Source of the DNA: Neurospora intermedia
Lineage: Eukaryota > Ascomycota > Sordariomycetes > Sordariales > Sordariaceae
Direction of reading: 5' to 3'
DNA: 64,000 nucleotides
Assembly: GCA_037102815.1 (NCBI GenBank)
Contig: BTPP01000005.1
Coordinates: forward strand, 310,001-374,000
In this document: positions 59,489-64,000 of the stretch, piece after piece
Position numbering within the stretch: position 1 is the stretch's first letter
Layout of the letters: each line of letters begins with the position of its first letter
Translations under genes and position numbers: made by a program
Notes under the pieces: model-generated
Seen by the model: the letters and a program-made list of their open reading frames with translations, nothing else
Told to the model about the DNA's origin: nothing
Database searches by the model: none

Positions 59489-62400
59489 CGATTCGCCGGC
59501 TGCTGATAATCATTCGACTTGTCGTTGGAGTGTCTACACTAAAGAAAAGCTTTCATTCCTTTCTTCAGTTCGACCAGCAACAGGACGACGTTCGACCTCA
59601 TGAGATGAGATGAGGTGACATGCAAATCCTCGTCGGTCTAGAGCATGTTTGAGGTTCTTTTTTCCTTTTCTTCTTTACTTTTCCTTCTTTTTCTTTTTAC
59701 TTATTCTTTTTTTTTTCTTTTTTTTCCATAAACGAATGGATGGATGGCAAGGAGCACCAAGCTACGGTACGGTACGGAACGGAACGGAACGCACCATGGT
59801 GATCACGCCAGGCGAAAAGAGCCAGAAGGCCAGAAAGCAAAGAATACATACTCCCTCCCAGCCAAGGAGAGGTTTCTAGATACCTACCTAGGTAGCCACT
59901 GCAACGTCCGAAGATATACGGAGTGGACTCGACGTCCGATGCTGCAGGGTCATCTCAGTTCTACACTAGATCGATGCGTCAACGGTAATGAAACGATCAT
60001 ACCTGCCGGCCGTACCGTGCCGATTCCTACTAATGTCGTGAAGCTTTTGATATCGCTGTTGTTGTCGCTGTCGTTGTTACATACCACGTGCGAAGTTCCA
60101 TAGAGGTATAATACGAAGGGTATGTGCCCTTTTCATTGCTTTTTCACCTCTACCCGTCCCGTCCCCGTCGCCGGCGGCTGTCTCCGCGGCCGTTACTTGT
60201 CAATCTCTGCAGCATCTGATATAGCAAAGGAGGTTAATATCAGACCATTACCCACAGAAATAAGGTATAGGTATGCTGCACATCCCCTTCCCAACCTCAA
60301 ACCAAGACGGTGAAACTCGTTTCTAGGTATCAGATCTGCTGCTCGAGAAGGGAGGAACGAAGATCGAATCGAATCGGGTATACGACCTAACAACTAGGTT
60401 TGAATGTTAGGTTGTATGAACGTTGTATGGATTAGATAAGCGGGCATAGTAGATAAGCGAGGGAGGTAAAGGGAGGGAGGGAGGGACGTAAAGTTGCACT
60501 GCATGAGTGATCTTCAGGACGCGTATGTACCTATGCCTTATGCCTTATGTAGGTCTAGATGGATGGATGGGAGGGTGAGGTCCTATGGGAGTTATTGTAC
60601 ATACCTCGGTTAGGTAAGGTAGATAGGTAGGTAGGTAGGTATGTGTGTATGCTGTGCTACTTTGGGATTTTCTTGTCATATCTCATGATGGTGATTCATG
60701 ATGGTGATGACGAGGTTGGATGAACCCTTGTTGCATGCATTTTCTTGTCTGGGGGGTTTGGGGGATTTGGAATTGGCGGTCAAGATGAGTTTGGATATAC
60801 ACTTTTCATGTGAAAGCGGGTTTTACACGGCTAATGTGAACATCATTCGTGAGGTGCCTTCGTTTTCTCAGTGAACGATAGCCATGTTTCATGATCAGAA
60901 TCGTATCTGGGACTGATGAAGGGGTAAAGGTAGGTAACATGACTTGCAAAAGACCTGAAGCCCAAATTGCATGGCCAGACAATAGGGAAAGAAACAGTAT
61001 CAGGCAAGGATGCAGGATGCACAGGGAAACTCAACTCAAGGAACAAGGTTGTACAAGATTCGGTCCACATCATCGTGCATTCACCAGAATCCTCATGAAC
61101 ATGAACAAACTAGACACACTGGAACTTAGCACGGGAAGAATTCATGTCAAACCTGTGAATTCAGACAAACCAGAAGAATGGGACGGTGGTTCTAGTTTCA
61201 GGAAGTTCACGTCGCACAAGATCTAGCTAGATCCACATCATCGTGCTTTCCAGATGGCTGGCCACCTCTACCTATTTCGCCTTGGCATCATAGTAAACGT
61301 CGGATACTCCTAGTTCTAGCGTCTAGACTGAAGACTCTCTAATCGTTGTCCAGCACCGGATCTCGCACATCCTGATCGGCCCCAGCCAGCCAGCCTGCCA
61401 TCAAAAACTAGTACCTGATTGATTACCAGCAAGTTCCCGTCCACCACCATCATCATCACCGGTGATGTGATTTTCCTGGGGTTAGATAGGTAGGTAGATG
61501 TTCGCTGCAAAGCCTTGAAATGCGGTTACCCGTTGCCTACCTATCCTCCCTCGCGCTTGGGAAGGTAGCGTAAGTAGCTTGGAAGGACGAAGCTTGTTGG
61601 AAAACTACCTAAGCAAGATCAGTTCCCAGGAGATAGGTGTTGTAAACTTGCGTGCGCGAGATGTCTCGGATAGCGACAGTCCGGGTCGAAGGATTGCATT
61701 GCATCGCGCATCCATTAAAAATCATAAGAAGAGAAATAGTGAGGTGGGAGAGGTTGGTGGGATCATGGTTATCCACATTAACATCATCATCATCATCGCT
61801 CTGACTGACTGAGAACTAAATCATTTCGTACCTAACGTAAAGCCAAAACAGTTGTGGACCGAGACATTTGCGAACTATGTACCATATGGGGTGATGTGAT
61901 GTGATTTGGTTATTTTTTTTCTTCTTATGCTTCTTGTGACGAACATGTGGTCAGTGATGTAGTGTGTAGAACTAGTCATGAAAGGCGGCTCGAACACCTG
62001 GCGCGAACCAACCCCACGGGGAAAAAATGTCAAACGATCTCGATGTCTCCAGGATGGCTACCTAGACATGGATAGGGGTTGGACAAATCTCAAACATAGG
62101 TAGCTCGGGATTTACACTACACTACACAAATGTCGTTTGGACCTGGGGCCATTTTTTCAACACACGTGGGGAAGAGCGGACGTCCTAGGACATTAGCGAA
62201 GGTGCGGATCGAGATCGCGGATGGGTTCAGCTGAGGACGGGAGGTCGGGGAGGGACGAGACGAGCCATCGATGGAGTGGAGGACCGGAGAAAGTGAGATG
62301 GGGTGAGTTGCTCCCCGGTCGTTACTATGGCGGGGTTCGGGGACGGTTCGGCTACCTAGAAACGGGTCTTTTGAGGCAAGTTGATGTCTCCGATGGTGTG

Positions 62401-62862
62401 ATGAACGATAGAATGAAGTTATTCGCAAGTTGACTTTGTAAAGAAGAGCTTGACGGTGTGATGTTGTTGCGATGTGAGAAGCTGCCTTGGGGTGATCAGG
62501 CTGCCTATGCTGTTTCGATCTGATGATGCACTAACACCCTCGCGACAGCTGCAAGATGTTGAACTGTTAGCCAGTCCCCCGCGCACTAACACTAACAGGC
62601 CCCATAATGGCGGCAGGCGGAATCAGCGCCCGATTCGGCAGCAACGATAAGGACACCTTATCAAAGACGCGAGCTGGCGGCATTGGCGTTTGGGGGGAAA
62701 GCAACCTCGCTGGCCGACCATGCGACGACGGCGGCGGGAAGCTTCACCATCTTGCCACGGACACCAAACCAGCCCAACATTAAGGATCCGGATCTTCCGA
62801 ATTCCTGACCTCTCCTTTCAACTGACTGTACATGTGAGGGCACATTCATCACCAGCGGCATC

Positions 62863-64000
62863 ATGCGCCGTCCAAGCCTAGCTCTCCTAGCTCTGAGCTC
62901 GCTGCCGTTTGGCACTGCTCGACAGCCCGCCAGCTTCAGCATCCACCAAGATCTGCTGGCACATCCCCAGGTGCGTACGCTTCCCTAAAAAACGTGAAAG
63001 TGATGCTGACGTCAATCCTCCATCTGCCCAGTTTGAAGTCATCTTTGCCGACAGCTATATCTCCGAGGCCGACGCCTTGGCCCTCCTCGAAGCAGCCAAC
63101 AAGACACCCAAGCCGACCCCAGCGAGCGACGGCACACACGATGGCTCGACGACAAGAACCGATCTGACCACTGCGACCCGCGAATCCGCGACGGCAAACG
63201 CCGACACCGACAATGGCGACGATAGCATAGGCGGCACCTCGCCGCTTAGAGAAACATACGAGCTCATCGCCCACCCGCCCATGCGCTACCTCTGCTCGAT
63301 CCCCATCATCGCCCCGCCGCCCGCTCTTAACAAGACCGCGACCGAGCTTGCCAAAGCCGAAGAAGCCCGCGAAGTGACTCGCGCCTATAACAAAGGATGG
63401 GAGCTGATGCGCGGCCTGGAAAACCAATGCCTTCACTTCGTCAGCGGCTGGTGGAGCTACCAATACTGCTACGGCAAGTCGATTGTGCAATACCACGCCG
63501 TTCCCAACCCGAAAGGTGGTCCCCCTTTGCGCGACAAGAACAGCCAGGAGTACATTCTCGGAACATCCTTGCCGCCTTCCTCCCACTCCCAAAAGGGGAA
63601 GCAGATTGAAGTCCCCAATAACGAACAGAAGCAGCTCTCCCCGCCTCCCAACACCGAACTCCAGGCGAAAGACAACCAGCGCTACCTCGTCCAGCGACTA
63701 GACGGGGGCACCATTTGCGATCTTACGGGCCGGCCACGCACAATCGAGATTCAGTACCACTGCAACCCGGCCCTTTCAGGGGATAAGATCGGTTGGATCA
63801 AGGAAGTTACCACCTGCGCCTATCTGATGGTCATTCACACCCCCCGACTCTGCGCCGACGTTGCCTTCCTCCCGCCCAAGGAAACCAAGGCCCACCCGAT
63901 TACTTGTCGGCAGATCATCAGCTCCGACGAGGAAGCCCTGTCTTTCAACCAGCGGAGGAAAAACACCATCGACTCAGCAGCAGCTGCTGCAGCTGCCGCC
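62863..64000 (+). CDS. YOS9: OS-9 / Yos9-type ER quality-control lectin (5' part, runs off the window)
   Basis: Yos9 reads trimmed N-glycans on misfolded glycoproteins in the ER lumen and passes them to the Hrd1 ubiquitin ligase. Exon 1 (62863-62970) and exon 2 (63032 to the window end) join in phase 0 across a 61 nt intron, giving 359 residues before the cut. The start MRRPSLALLALSSLPFGTAR is a signal peptide. FEVIFADSYISEADA follows, typical of the fungal N-terminus. The mannose-6-phosphate-receptor homology domain is plain: NQCLHFVSGWWSYQYCYG, then RYLVQRLDGGTICDLTGRPR, IEIQYHCNP and CAYLMVIHTPRLC. These include the expected cysteines and the Gln, Arg, Glu and Tyr used for mannose binding. 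The last bases encode an alanine run. The C-terminus, including any HDEL-type retention signal, lies beyond the window. Confidence 0.93.

Larger units (their letters stand above)
52567..62862. other. Ten-kilobase spacer between the zinc-finger gene and the Yos9-like gene
   Basis: This is the longest gene-poor stretch. The left part should be the promoter of the zinc-finger gene, often long for developmental regulators. It holds GTGTA and TG repeats (listed separately), ATTG repeats near 57281-57303, CA repeats near 59239-59256, and many TACCTA motifs. Frames of up to 305 codons exist (for example at 54687) but are compositionally simple and contradicted by frames on the other strand. A spliced non-coding transcript is possible near 59350-59490. 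The last 300 bases are probably the Yos9-like promoter. Confidence 0.45.

Noticed and set aside
62936-63592. 218-codon minus-strand frame over the Yos9-like exon
   Set aside because: The plus strand shows the MRH domain with its cysteines and sugar-binding residues, so the minus frame is antisense noise.
1-64000. Transposable elements, RIP-mutated repeats, CRISPR arrays
   Set aside because: I saw no terminal repeats, reverse transcriptase or transposase motifs, no long AT-rich tracts with TpA excess and no regularly spaced repeats with unique spacers.

Overview
The window looks like nuclear DNA of a filamentous ascomycete, most probably Neurospora (N. crassa or a very close relative). The reasons are short GT-AG introns of about 53-115 nt with CTAAC-type branch sites, large gene-poor spacers rich in TACCTA/TAGGTA motifs and microsatellites, a fungal TPP riboswitch in the 5' leader of nmt-1, and prm-1 on the same stretch. 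No transposon, retroelement, rRNA, convincing tRNA or CRISPR array was seen, and no AT-rich RIP-type tract stands out.

Left part (1-24 kb): a 4.8 kb gene-free spacer leads into a four-exon fructose-2,6-bisphosphatase gene (4830-6362, +). A very large two-exon coiled-coil protein follows (15396-8192, -); its otherwise continuous frame is cut by one TAG codon at 9665-9667. The thiamine pyrimidine synthase nmt-1 (19194-17999, -) follows, with a TPP riboswitch at 19271-19437 inside a leader intron. Between nmt-1 and the DUF829/TMEM53-like hydrolase gene (23604-24686, +) lie 3.8 kb that hold only coding-like fragments.

Middle part (25-35 kb): two related membrane-protein genes lie tail-out in inverted orientation. 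The left copy (27054-24986, -) has six exons and looks whole. The right copy (31755-33621, +) shares exon lengths but has frame changes and a shortened end, so it looks decayed. Between them are a small secreted cysteine-containing protein (30680-30025, -) and a block of degenerate 110 bp direct repeats. Then come a possible multi-exon minus-strand gene (35116-34052) and a small cysteine-rich protein (35272-35694, +).

Right part (36-64 kb): prm-1 (39906-42203, +), a type II membrane protein with an extracellular RlpA-like double-psi beta-barrel domain (45386-46777, +), a C2H2 zinc-finger regulator (52566-50125, -), a 10 kb spacer full of simple repeats, and the 5' part of an OS-9/Yos9 lectin gene (62863 to the window end, +). 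The genes belong to unrelated pathways (glycolytic control, thiamine synthesis, cell fusion, ER-associated degradation), as is usual for a fungal chromosome. The best-supported regulatory system is the nmt-1 riboswitch.
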